The translations under genes were made by a program, and so were the position numbers. DNA of 64,000 bases, from contig NZ_QWDM01000003.1 in the NCBI RefSeq assembly GCF_003996965.1, forward strand, positions 310,001-374,000. Reading direction: 5' to 3'. The first letter of the stretch is position 1. Each line of letters opens with the position of its first letter. Positions 44,094 to 52,660 of the stretch are shown here, one piece after another. Source of the stretch: Flavobacterium cupreum (GTDB lineage Bacteria; Bacteroidota; Bacteroidia; Flavobacteriales; Flavobacteriaceae). The notes beneath the pieces are model-generated. The model was not told the DNA's origin. It saw only the letters and a list, made by a program, of their open reading frames with translations, and did no database searches.

Positions 44094-46838
44094 TTACACA
44101 GTCAATAAAAATTTTGACAGGTTTTCGTCCTGGGTGAGGTTTAATTTTTTTCTTAAGCGGTATCTGTGCAATTCTACACCTCGGAAAGAGATGTTCATCA
44201 GAGGTGCAATTTCCTTGGAAGAGAGGTTCATTTTAAGGTAAACACAGAGTTTTATATCTTTTGGGGTAAGGCTTGGGAATTTCTTTGTCAGATTAATAAT
44301 AAATTCATTGTGAATCTGGTTCAGATTGGTTTCGAAAGTTTCCCATTCGTGTTTGTTGACTTCATTGATTTTAATGGCCTTTTTAATTTCACTTTTCAGT
44401 TTATTAAAATCTTTTTCAGAATCCAGAATGTTCTGTATGTTTTCAATCATTTCACTTTGCTTGGCTATCGACAGGGATTTTCCGGCAACTTCAGATGATT
44501 TTGTCTGTAATTCAAGTTCCAGGATGTGTTTTTCATATTCCTGAACATTTAATTCATTTTCTGCTTTCAGCTCCATCTCCAGAATTTCTCTCTGATGCTT
44601 AAGTTCCTCTGCCTGCAATTTTAATTTTTGGGTGTATCGAAGTTTGTTCCATTTGTAATACAAAAACAATACTGACGCAATTACAAATAAATAGAGCAAA
44701 ATCATCCAAAATGAAAAATACCAGGGCTGGGCCACTTTAAAAGAAAACGCTTCTACTTTTTCATAACTGGCGCCATCATGTTTATAAATCACGATAGAAT
44801 GATAACCGCTGCTTAAATTATTCAGTAAAATTACGCCATCAGAAACAGGCGTAAAATCTTTGCTTTTATTTAGTTTATAAAACAAGTTCGGCTTGCTGGC
44901 ACCGTACATTCCGGAAATCACATTTATTTTTAACTCTTTATTGAATTTTATTTTAGAATCATCCGCAATTAGGACATTATCACTAAAGGCTTCTACTCTT
45001 AAGGCTTTATGCTGCTTGTTTTCATACTTTAACTGAAGGGAAATAAATCCGTCATCGAGATTTAAAAGGTAATGATTGTCGTTTTTAAATATTCTCAAAT
45101 TTTCATTGATCAGCTTTCCTTTATAATATTTCTCCTGAATAATATTCCAGACAAATTTATTTCCGGTGGCATAAATATGATATAAAATCCCGTTTTGAAG
45201 TACCATAAAATGATCTTCATCTATGGCCACAACATCTGAAACATTTCTGAAATTTGCATTAAATAATTCGTTTTCTTCGAGTTTATTGGTGATGGAATTA
45301 TAAGTGTACCAGGAATTATCGATTAGAAAGAGTATTTCCTTTCTAAATTCAAAAATCTTAATGCCAAAATCATTTTTTATTTTGGCTTGCTGCGTGACAT
45401 TCTCTACTTTTTTTGTTTTATAATCATCGTCCAGCAAAACACGATATAAACCGCGATAATTATCCGCTGCCCAGATTTCATTTTTTTTATTCTGGGCTAC
45501 ATATTTTATGGGTTTGGTCAGATCCTTTATTATTTTGTAATGTGAAAGGTTTGATAAATCATCATACACCAGAATACCGCTGTAAGTGGACTGAAAATAG
45601 GTATTGTTAATACTGCTTTTGGATAAATTCCAGCCACCGCTTACCCCGTTAATTTTAGAGAGGGCACCATTATCATACGAAAATGTTCCGTCATTATGTC
45701 CAATAATATAGGTAGTACCGATTTTGGTAATGTTCCAGCCCTGTCCCTGCGTATTGGGCAGCATATTAAACCTGCCGGCTCCAAATTCAAAAATGCCGTG
45801 ATTGGAAGCGATCAGATACCCGTTATTGGTGGTAGCCACCGAATAAACAGATCCTAATATTCCTGAATTATCATAGAAAAAGGATATCGGAGAATTGACT
45901 TCGACATGGGCAATTCCGTTGTCAAGGCCCAGCCATAAATCATCTTCCTTATCAAAACCAATACTCAGAATCGAATTGTTCATTAAAACATTATTGCGGT
46001 CAATGTTTTTATACAAATTGGAATCTAAGTCTAAAATTATAACACCCTTATTTCCGGTACCGATTATTAGTTTATTGCCTTTAATAAATTTGGCAACATT
46101 TATAGTGGTTGATTTTAAGGTTTCGTTCAATGGATTATTCCAGGGCCTGAGTCCATTCTTTTCAACTACAAAAACCCCTTTTTTCTGTGTAAAAATATAC
46201 GTTTGGTTTTTGTATTTTTCGATAGCGTGAACTACCGTATTTTTGAGAACATTCCATCCTTTTGGATTTGCAATCTTTTTGCCGTTCATCTTAAAAATAC
46301 CGTCCTGAACAGAAGCCACGTAAAGGTTTTTGTCTATAAAGAAACAATAGGATATCAGAAATGGAAATTTTATTTTTTTAATGGTTTTTCCATTGTAAAT
46401 AAAAACATCATTGAAAGACTGAAAATAAAGCGATCTATTGAACCTGAATATTTTCCAGATTTCTTCATTGTCTTTTTCATCGAATAAGCGCAGGTTTTTG
46501 GTAATCGACACGTAATGCATTTTGCCTTCTTTACGGTACCAGTAACCAAATTCCTTATATGAACCGGAATATATTTTATCGCCTTCAATCAAAATAGAAC
46601 GAATAATCGTTTTATTCGGCAAAGTGTATTTCTCCCATATGACACCATCGTAGCGCAACAGGTAATGATTATTGGCAAAATACATGGCATTGTCTTTTCC
46701 CTGTGCTACATTCCAGATCTGATTATCGCCCTGATAATCTGATTTACTGTAATTTTCAACAAAGGGAAGTAATTCTTGTGCCTGAATTTGTGAAGCTATG
46801 AAAAAGAAGAAAAGTAATTTTAAAAGTATCGATTTCAA
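44094..46838 (-). CDS. Propeller/Y_Y_Y sensor with LuxR-type HTH output (PUL regulator)
   Basis: 914 residues from the proposed TTG start, which gives a clean signal peptide (MKSILLKLLFFFFIASQIQAQ). Two-component-type beta-propeller repeats span about residues 30-640, followed by a Y_Y_Y-like beta domain. One membrane helix (FWMILLYLFVIASVLFLYY) lies at about 705, then a coiled coil (about 735-800) and a C-terminal LuxR-like HTH (LTPKDIKLCVYLKMNLSSKEIAPLM). There is no histidine kinase, so it is a one-protein transmembrane regulator. A longer reading from 46925 would start inside the ackA terminator and is rejected. Confidence 0.88.
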   Translation of the reverse strand: MKSILLKLLFFFFIASQIQAQELLPFVENYSKSDYQGDNQIWNVAQGKDNAMYFANNHYLLRYDGVIWEKYTLPNKTIIRSILIEGDKIYSGSYKEFGYWYRKEGKMHYVSITKNLRLFDEKDNEEIWKIFRFNRSLYFQSFNDVFIYNGKTIKKIKFPFLISYCFFIDKNLYVASVQDGIFKMNGKKIANPKGWNVLKNTVVHAIEKYKNQTYIFTQKKGVFVVEKNGLRPWNNPLNETLKSTTINVAKFIKGNKLIIGTGNKGVIILDLDSNLYKNIDRNNVLMNNSILSIGFDKEDDLWLGLDNGIAHVEVNSPISFFYDNSGILGSVYSVATTNNGYLIASNHGIFEFGAGRFNMLPNTQGQGWNITKIGTTYIIGHNDGTFSYDNGALSKINGVSGGWNLSKSSINNTYFQSTYSGILVYDDLSNLSHYKIIKDLTKPIKYVAQNKKNEIWAADNYRGLYRVLLDDDYKTKKVENVTQQAKIKNDFGIKIFEFRKEILFLIDNSWYTYNSITNKLEENELFNANFRNVSDVVAIDEDHFMVLQNGILYHIYATGNKFVWNIIQEKYYKGKLINENLRIFKNDNHYLLNLDDGFISLQLKYENKQHKALRVEAFSDNVLIADDSKIKFNKELKINVISGMYGASKPNLFYKLNKSKDFTPVSDGVILLNNLSSGYHSIVIYKHDGASYEKVEAFSFKVAQPWYFSFWMILLYLFVIASVLFLYYKWNKLRYTQKLKLQAEELKHQREILEMELKAENELNVQEYEKHILELELQTKSSEVAGKSLSIAKQSEMIENIQNILDSEKDFNKLKSEIKKAIKINEVNKHEWETFETNLNQIHNEFIINLTKKFPSLTPKDIKLCVYLKMNLSSKEIAPLMNISFRGVELHRYRLRKKLNLTQDENLSKFLLTV

Positions 46839-46856
46839 AATATTCGGATTTATATT

Positions 46857-46864
46857 CAAAGATA
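46857..46864 (-). promoter_or_regulatory. -7 box (TATCTTTG, minus strand) for the PUL regulator
   Basis: Exact TAnnTTTG match 18 nt before the proposed TTG start at 46838 and downstream of the ackA terminator. Confidence 0.65.
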
Positions 46865-46892
46865 CTGACAAATATTTAATTTCTGAATGTAA

Positions 46893-46919
46893 AAAAAGCT
46901 CCCGGAGCGGGAGCTTTTT
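46893..46919. terminator. Terminator after ackA
   Basis: The 11-bp perfect stem AAAAAGCTCCC / GGGAGCTTTTT has loop GGAGC. It lies 19 bp after the ackA stop. Confidence 0.88.
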
Positions 46920-46937
46920 ACGCATAAAATATATTTT

Positions 46938-48122
46938 TTAATTCTGAAGCAGCTGATAAACCTGACTGGCAATTTCATATTCCTCATCTGTGGGAACAAC
47001 TAAAACTTTAGCTTTAGAATTGGGGGTATTGATTTCCCTGATTTCTTTCGAACGGACTGCATTTTTTTCATCATCCAGTTCAATTCCGAAATAATCCATA
47101 TCCGTACAAACCAGTTTACGCATATAGGAAGAGTTTTCTCCAATTCCTGCGGTAAAAATAATCGCATCCAAACCATTTAAGGCAGCCGTATAAGAACCAA
47201 TTGTTTTTTTAATTCGGTACGCATTCATCAGCAAAGCCAATTGACAGTCCTTATTTCCTTTTTCAGCTTCCGATTCGATATCGCGCAAGTCACTGTAGCC
47301 TGTGAGGCCAAGCATACCGCTTTGTTTCAGCAAAATTGCATTCACTTCATCAGCCGTATAATTTAGATTCTTGATCAGATAAAAAATCACCGACTGATCG
47401 ATATCTCCGGCACGGGTTCCCATTATTAAACCATTTGACGGAGAAAAGCCCATCGTCGTATCAATACATTTTCCGTCTTTAATAGCCGCCATGCTGCAGC
47501 CATTTCCTAAATGAATGGTAATTATTTTTGAATTGTGCTCTAAAAAACCAATTGCTTTTTCAGAAACATATTTATGACTGGTTCCGTGAAAACCATACAC
47601 CCGTACTTTATTTTCTGTTAAAAGGTAGTTCGGAATGGCATATTTAAAGGCTGTTTCGGGCATTGTCTGATGAAAGGCGGTATCAAAAACAGCAATTTGC
47701 TCTGCCGAATTAAAAATTTCCTCTGCCACATTAATTCCTTCTAAATTGGCAGGATTGTGCAAAGGTGCCAGTTCGAAAAGCTGTTTGATTTTTAATTTTA
47801 CTTTTTCATCAATTTTTACGGTATCTGTAAAATCACTTCCGCCATGAACGACGCGGTGACCAACAGCCGAAATTTCCGAAGTCGATTTTATAACTCCTTT
47901 TTGCGGGTCTAAAAGCATTTCGGCTACTTTTTGCAACCCTACTTTATGATTCGGAATAGGAAGTAGTTCTTCTAAGGAATCCGATGCCGTTTTAAACGCA
48001 ATATTTGAAATTTCCAAACCAATTCTGTCAATCATTCCGGAACAAATTACTTCGTTTTCCGGCATGACCATTAATTGATATTTGATGGAGGAGCTTCCTG
48101 AATTTATAATTAGTATTTTCAT
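46938..48122 (-). CDS. ackA: Acetate kinase
   Basis: 394 residues. Interconverts acetyl phosphate + ADP and acetate + ATP. Signatures are ILIINSGSSSIKYQL at the start, GHRVVHGG, VFDTAFHQTMP, YGFHGTSHKYV, ITIHLGNGCSMAAI and FTAGIGENS. Full length. It is downstream of pta, separated by 369 bp that hold three palindromic repeats, so co-transcription with pta is not certain. Confidence 0.98.
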   Translation of the reverse strand: MKILIINSGSSSIKYQLMVMPENEVICSGMIDRIGLEISNIAFKTASDSLEELLPIPNHKVGLQKVAEMLLDPQKGVIKSTSEISAVGHRVVHGGSDFTDTVKIDEKVKLKIKQLFELAPLHNPANLEGINVAEEIFNSAEQIAVFDTAFHQTMPETAFKYAIPNYLLTENKVRVYGFHGTSHKYVSEKAIGFLEHNSKIITIHLGNGCSMAAIKDGKCIDTTMGFSPSNGLIMGTRAGDIDQSVIFYLIKNLNYTADEVNAILLKQSGMLGLTGYSDLRDIESEAEKGNKDCQLALLMNAYRIKKTIGSYTAALNGLDAIIFTAGIGENSSYMRKLVCTDMDYFGIELDDEKNAVRSKEIREINTPNSKAKVLVVPTDEEYEIASQVYQLLQN

Positions 48123-48191
48123 TTTTTTTTAAAGGTTCTAAGGTGCTAAGTTTCTAAGCTGCTGAGCTTCTTTTTTTTAAAATTTTACTTT

Positions 48192-48424
48192 CAACCTGAG
48201 CGAAATAGAAGGCTGGTGAAACAAAAAGGGCTTCGACTTCGCTCAGCCTGACATATCTTTTTTAATTTTATTGTTACCCTGAGCGAAATCGAAAGCTGGC
48301 CAAACAAAAAGGGCTTCGACTTCGCTCAGCCTGACATATCTTTTTTAGTTTTATTGTCACCCTGAGCGAAGTCGAAGGCTGGCCAAACAAAATGGGGCTT
48401 CGACTCCGCTCAGCCTGACATGCT
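48192..48424. repeat. Three tandem ~83-bp palindromic repeats (GAGCGAAGTCGAAG family)
   Basis: Copies begin near 48192, 48276 and 48359. Each has CCTGAGCGAA(A/G)TCGAAG-like sequence, a short loop (GCTGGCCAAACAAAA), the inverted GGCTTCGACTTCGCTCAG, then CTGACATATC and a T run. Each copy can form a ~20-bp hairpin. They fill the gap between pta and ackA, flanked by AAGGTTCTAAG-type (48130) and ACTCATAACTC-type (48455) simple repeats. REP-like or non-autonomous-element origin is possible. Confidence 0.9.
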
Positions 48425-48491
48425 TTTTTTAAGTAACAATCATAACACAAGACAAATAACTCATAACTCTTAACTAATAACTCATAATTAA

Positions 48492-50585
48492 TTAAAGTCC
48501 CTGTGCCTGAATCGCTGTAATTACAACTGTGTTGATAATATCGTCCACAGTACAACCACGGCTTAAATCGTTTACGGGCTTGTTTAAGCCCTGTAACATT
48601 GGTCCGATGGCCAAAGCTCCGGTCTCTCTCTGAACAGCCTTATACGTATTGTTTCCGGTGTTTAAATCCGGAAAAATTAAGACACTTGCCTGACCTGCCA
48701 CTTCAGAATCCGGCATTTTACTTTTTCCAACGGTAAGGTCAACTGCAGCATCATACTGAATGGGTCCTTCAATTTTTAAATCAGGACGTTTGGCTTTTAC
48801 AATTGCAGTGGCCGCTCTTACTTTATCGACCTCATCTCCTTTTCCGGAAGATCCTGAAGAATAAGAAAGCATCGCTATTTTAGGTTCAATTCCGAAAGCC
48901 AGGCTTGATTCTGCCGACGAAATTGCAATTTCTGCCAATTGTTCGGCGGTTGGGTTTGGATTAATGGCACAATCTCCAAAAACGGAAACCCTGTCTTCCA
49001 GACACATAAAAAACACAGAGGAAACTACCGAAGAATTAGGTTTTGTTTTGATGAATTGCAATGCCGGTAAAATGGTATGCTGGGTGGTGTGTGCAGCTCC
49101 TGAAACCATGCCGTCTGCATGGCCTTTGTATACCATCATGGTTCCGAAATAAGAAACGTCTTCCATTAAATCCCTCGCCATTGTAATACTTACATTCTTG
49201 GCTTTTCGAAGCTCGTAATACGTATTGGCATAATCTTCATAGAGTGTAGATTCTATCGGATTGATGATATTAACTTTCGAAAAATCAAAAGTAATTCCGA
49301 GTTCCGCAACTTTACTTTCAATTTGTTTTTTATCTCCTATAATCGAAATATCTACCACATCCATATCTAATAATCGTGACGCTGCCATAATAATCCGGTC
49401 GTCATTTCCTTCCGGCAGGACGATATGCTTACGATGCTGTTTGGCTCTTTTCACCATATTGTACTGAAACATCTTTGGCGTCATTCCTTCTGCCACAAAA
49501 GTGATCAGTCTTTCCGACAAAGCGTCAACTTTTACATATTTTTCGAAAGTACTGATCGATGTTTCTATTTTATGCGTGTTGTTGGCATAGATTTCAGATC
49601 TGATACTGCCAATTTTATTGGTAATGTGGTAAGTTCCTCCATCCACTGCAATGATCGGTACAACTGCGGAAAGTCCTTCGATAAGTTTTAATATACTTTG
49701 TTCCGGGATTATATTTCCGGTAAGGATAATTCCCGAAATCGTCGGATAATTGGCAGACTCGTTGGCCTGTAATGCCCCTAAGATAATATCCGAGCGGTCA
49801 CCCGGTGTAATGACCAAAGCATTATCCTGCAAATGTACCAGATAATTATGCAATTGCATGGCACCAACACTGTAATGTCCGATTTCATTGTTTAAGTACG
49901 TTTCTCCAAACAGTACTTTAGCATCCAGTAGGTTGACAATTTCCTGCATGGTTGGATTGTTAAGACTTGAAATCAGCGGAATGGTGTTTATCAAAACATT
50001 GGAAGGCAGACTTTTTTGGAGGCTTTTAGTCACCAGATCGATGTTTTCCGGCTGTACTTTATTCGCAAAAACAGACAGCACCTCAACTTCTTTTATTTTA
50101 AAGGAATCATAAACCAGATGCAGGCTGTCTACCAGTTCATCAAGCGTTTTTCCTATTCCGGATCCAATAATTATGGTTGGAATTCCGAGGTTTTTAGCAA
50201 TTAGAACGTTGGTATCCAGTTCTATTGAAGTTCCTTCTCCCGTAAAGCTGGTTCCTTCTACCAGAACAAAATCAAAGCGTTCTTCAAGGCGTTTGTACTT
50301 TTCTATGATTAAGTCTAAAACCTCCCCTATCTTCCCTTTATTTTTCTTCTTGATCAGTTTGCTTTTCGTGATTGCGTATGCTTCTTCAAACTTAATATCA
50401 AGATTAAAATGGGAAAGAACGGTTTCAATATGGTTGTCTACCCCGCCATCTACAAAATCTTCAACAATCGGCCTGAAATAGCCCACCTTAGCGGTTTTCC
50501 CAATCAAAATACTCATTAAACCAAGTGTAATAATTGATTTCCCGCTATTCTGATCACTGGTGGCTATATATATCGCTTTACTCAT
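48492..50585 (-). CDS. pta: Phosphate acetyltransferase (long form)
   Basis: 697 residues. N-terminal P-loop/AAA-like domain (IYIATSDQNSGKSIITLGLMS), a central DRTGG domain (about 215-320, VITPGDRSDIILGALQ), and a C-terminal catalytic PTA domain (RAKQHRKHIVLPEGNDDRIIMAA ... SSGSSGKGDEVDKVRAAT ... SVLIFPDLNTGNNTYKAVQR). It makes acetyl phosphate from acetyl-CoA and pairs with AckA in overflow metabolism. Confidence 0.97.
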   Translation of the reverse strand: MSKAIYIATSDQNSGKSIITLGLMSILIGKTAKVGYFRPIVEDFVDGGVDNHIETVLSHFNLDIKFEEAYAITKSKLIKKKNKGKIGEVLDLIIEKYKRLEERFDFVLVEGTSFTGEGTSIELDTNVLIAKNLGIPTIIIGSGIGKTLDELVDSLHLVYDSFKIKEVEVLSVFANKVQPENIDLVTKSLQKSLPSNVLINTIPLISSLNNPTMQEIVNLLDAKVLFGETYLNNEIGHYSVGAMQLHNYLVHLQDNALVITPGDRSDIILGALQANESANYPTISGIILTGNIIPEQSILKLIEGLSAVVPIIAVDGGTYHITNKIGSIRSEIYANNTHKIETSISTFEKYVKVDALSERLITFVAEGMTPKMFQYNMVKRAKQHRKHIVLPEGNDDRIIMAASRLLDMDVVDISIIGDKKQIESKVAELGITFDFSKVNIINPIESTLYEDYANTYYELRKAKNVSITMARDLMEDVSYFGTMMVYKGHADGMVSGAAHTTQHTILPALQFIKTKPNSSVVSSVFFMCLEDRVSVFGDCAINPNPTAEQLAEIAISSAESSLAFGIEPKIAMLSYSSGSSGKGDEVDKVRAATAIVKAKRPDLKIEGPIQYDAAVDLTVGKSKMPDSEVAGQASVLIFPDLNTGNNTYKAVQRETGALAIGPMLQGLNKPVNDLSRGCTVDDIINTVVITAIQAQGL

Positions 50586-50604
50586 AATGAATGTTTGATG
50601 TTAA

Positions 50605-50612
50605 CAAATGTA
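50605..50612 (-). promoter_or_regulatory. -7 box (TACATTTG, minus strand) for pta
   Basis: Exact TAnnTTTG match 19 nt before the pta ATG. Confidence 0.65.
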
Positions 50613-50645
50613 CTTAAATCGTCGTTTTTAAACTGGAAACAAACG

Positions 50646-51716
50646 TTAAAACCAACGTCTTTTTTTGAAATAGATAATCAGGGCAATGACCAATAAAAAC
50701 ATACTTCCCATAACGATAAAATAACCGTTTTTAGAGCGAAGTTCCGGCATATAGTCAAAGTTCATCCCGTAAACTCCAACAATAAAAGTCAGCGGAATAA
50801 AGATGGCCGAAATGATCGTCAGCGTTTTCATGATTTCATTCATTTTACGGCTTTGTTCCGAAAAATAGAAATTGGAAGCACTTTCCAGTGAACTCATATC
50901 AGATTCAATCTGTTCCAGAAGCTCTAAGCTTTTCTGATGCAACCTGATAAAAAAGTTAAAGGTGTCTTTTTGGATCAAAGTACTGGTATCATCGTCTTTA
51001 ATCGTTTTTAAATAAAATAACGAATCCCGAAGCGGAATTATGGAACGTTTTAGAAAATTAAAATTATCCCTGTGGTTTTCAATCTTTTCCAATATAATCG
51101 GGTCAGCTCCTTTTTTGGTTAAATTGATTAATTCTTCAATTTTTTCTTCTTCATCTTCTATTGTAATGTAAAAGTTTTCGATCACGGCATCTAATAACAA
51201 ATAGAGTAAATAATCTACTTTTTTCGTTCGTACAATTCCGGCATGCGTGCGAAGTCGCTCCCTAATGTGCGTAAAGAAATCGCTTCGTTTTTCCTGAAAT
51301 GAAATAAGAACTCCATCCTTGAGGATAAAACTAATCTGCTCAACGCTAAGATTATCCGAATATTCGGAAGGCAGCAACGATTTTATATTAAAAAATAAAA
51401 CATCCGGCTGTTCTTCCAGTTTCGTTCTTTTCGTAGTATTTAAAATATCGGCCAGTAAAAAATCATTTAGTTTGAAATGCGCTCCGATGGTTTTAAGCAG
51501 ACCAATATCATTTAAGCCATGAACATTAAGCCAGTTATTCCTGGTATAATCAAAGCAGGAATTTAGTGCTGCTACGGTAAATTTTTCATATTCAACAACA
51601 TCTGCATCATCATATACAAAAAGCTGCATCTCTGTTGCATGCTCTTTATGGGTTCCTGTGTACTCTAAAGTAATGTGTTGCAGCTTGCGCCCTTTCTTAT
51701 ATTTAATCTTTCTCAT
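50646..51716 (-). CDS. corA: CorA family magnesium/cobalt transporter
   Basis: 356 residues. Large cytoplasmic alpha/beta funnel domain, a long stalk helix, and two C-terminal membrane helices with the selectivity motif GMNFD after FIPLTFIVGVY (YGMN loop). It ends in a basic KKRRWF tail. A minus-strand TATTTTTG lies immediately before the ATG (51725-51718), so the message may be leaderless or the start slightly downstream. Confidence 0.95.
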   Translation of the reverse strand: MRKIKYKKGRKLQHITLEYTGTHKEHATEMQLFVYDDADVVEYEKFTVAALNSCFDYTRNNWLNVHGLNDIGLLKTIGAHFKLNDFLLADILNTTKRTKLEEQPDVLFFNIKSLLPSEYSDNLSVEQISFILKDGVLISFQEKRSDFFTHIRERLRTHAGIVRTKKVDYLLYLLLDAVIENFYITIEDEEEKIEELINLTKKGADPIILEKIENHRDNFNFLKRSIIPLRDSLFYLKTIKDDDTSTLIQKDTFNFFIRLHQKSLELLEQIESDMSSLESASNFYFSEQSRKMNEIMKTLTIISAIFIPLTFIVGVYGMNFDYMPELRSKNGYFIVMGSMFLLVIALIIYFKKRRWF

Positions 51717-51811
51717 TCAAAAATATTTACCTAGTAATATTACAAAAAAGAATTTGAAAAGGAAATGACAATTGTCAGTTTGTCTCTTTATAATTGATAA
51801 AAGGGCATAAA

Positions 51812-51839
51812 AAAACCGGGCCATTTCTGACCCGGTTTT
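51812..51839. terminator. Strong hairpin terminator upstream of corA
   Basis: AAAACCGGG and CCCGGTTTT form a 9-bp stem. On the minus strand it lies about 40 bp after a short open tail ending YTYDVNFEEVK-stop (51879-51914), so it was probably the terminator of a gene now lost. Confidence 0.75.
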
Positions 51840-52660
51840 CAATCTTAATACTTTGTACTAATTCTTAGTACTAAAGAATTATTTTACTTCTTCAAAATTA
51901 ACATCATATGTATATCAATACTTTACAAAGTAATGGTACAAATAAGGTACAAAATAAATCTAATTTATCTATAAGAAATAGTATACTGAGTAGAAAAAAA
52001 CAAACCTATTAAATGAAAAATTTATCCCTCATCTAAACTTAGAAGGAATGAATTCCAACCTTTTACCTGAAGATTTGAAACTCTTAGCTGAAGCTTTTGA
52101 GGATGTTTTTGAGGATGTTTTTGTGATGTAACAGTACCTAAACTCAACCGCATGACCTTTCAAAAATGATCAGCTAGATTCTTTTTCAATCTTTTATACC
52201 TTGACAAGATTCTCCATCTCAACCCTTGTTGCAATAGGGATATAAAGATCTTGTGTGTTATCAGTCGTCTCAATAAAAACTATAAGGGAATATCCGATAG
52301 TGCTATTATACTTTACTTCTCGTTTAAGTTGTCCACCAACCTGAAGCTTGAGGATAGATAGCGAACTTGTTGCAAGAAGCTTTATCTGCAACAGTTCCAG
52401 TCCAATAATCACTGTGTATTGATCGCTTGAAAACATTGTCTGCCCCTAGTGACCACCTTTCGCTTGGACTTTATTCAGTATTTATACAGTATCTGCTTTT
52501 TAAACATAAATCTTAATCAGATAAAGGCAAACCCATAAAGTTTTAAAGCCGACATAAGCCGGCTTTTTATTGTGCCCGAAAAGACACTAAAATATATCGT
52601 TTTTTACAAGATAAATTATTTACGACATTTATATTTTAACTCAACTCTGTATTTCTTAAT
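51840..52660. other. Gene-poor segment with coding remnants
   Basis: There is no convincing complete gene. It contains a minus-strand C-terminal remnant (51879-51914, preceded in frame by TGA), GTACC/GGTAC direct repeats near 51955-51975, a plus-strand fragment ending LLPEDLKLLAEAFEDVFEDV at about 52130 without a proper start, and an 80-codon minus-strand frame (52194-52436) with no recognisable family. A 7-bp hairpin with a T run at 52545-52568 may end transcription. It looks like decayed accessory DNA. Confidence 0.5.
52545..52568. terminator. Weak terminator-like hairpin
   Basis: AAAGCCG / CGGCTTT stem (52545-52551 and 52560-52566) with TTTTT on the plus strand. It lies downstream of the amber-split exported protein gene. 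Confidence 0.5.

Noticed and set aside
44166-46487. Plus-strand frames opposite the PUL regulator
   Set aside because: They are antisense to a well-supported gene and lack known domains.
52194-52436. 80-codon minus-strand frame as a gene
   Set aside because: It has no recognisable family, a TAG four codons before its ATG, and another equally open frame overlaps it. It is probably a remnant or chance frame.
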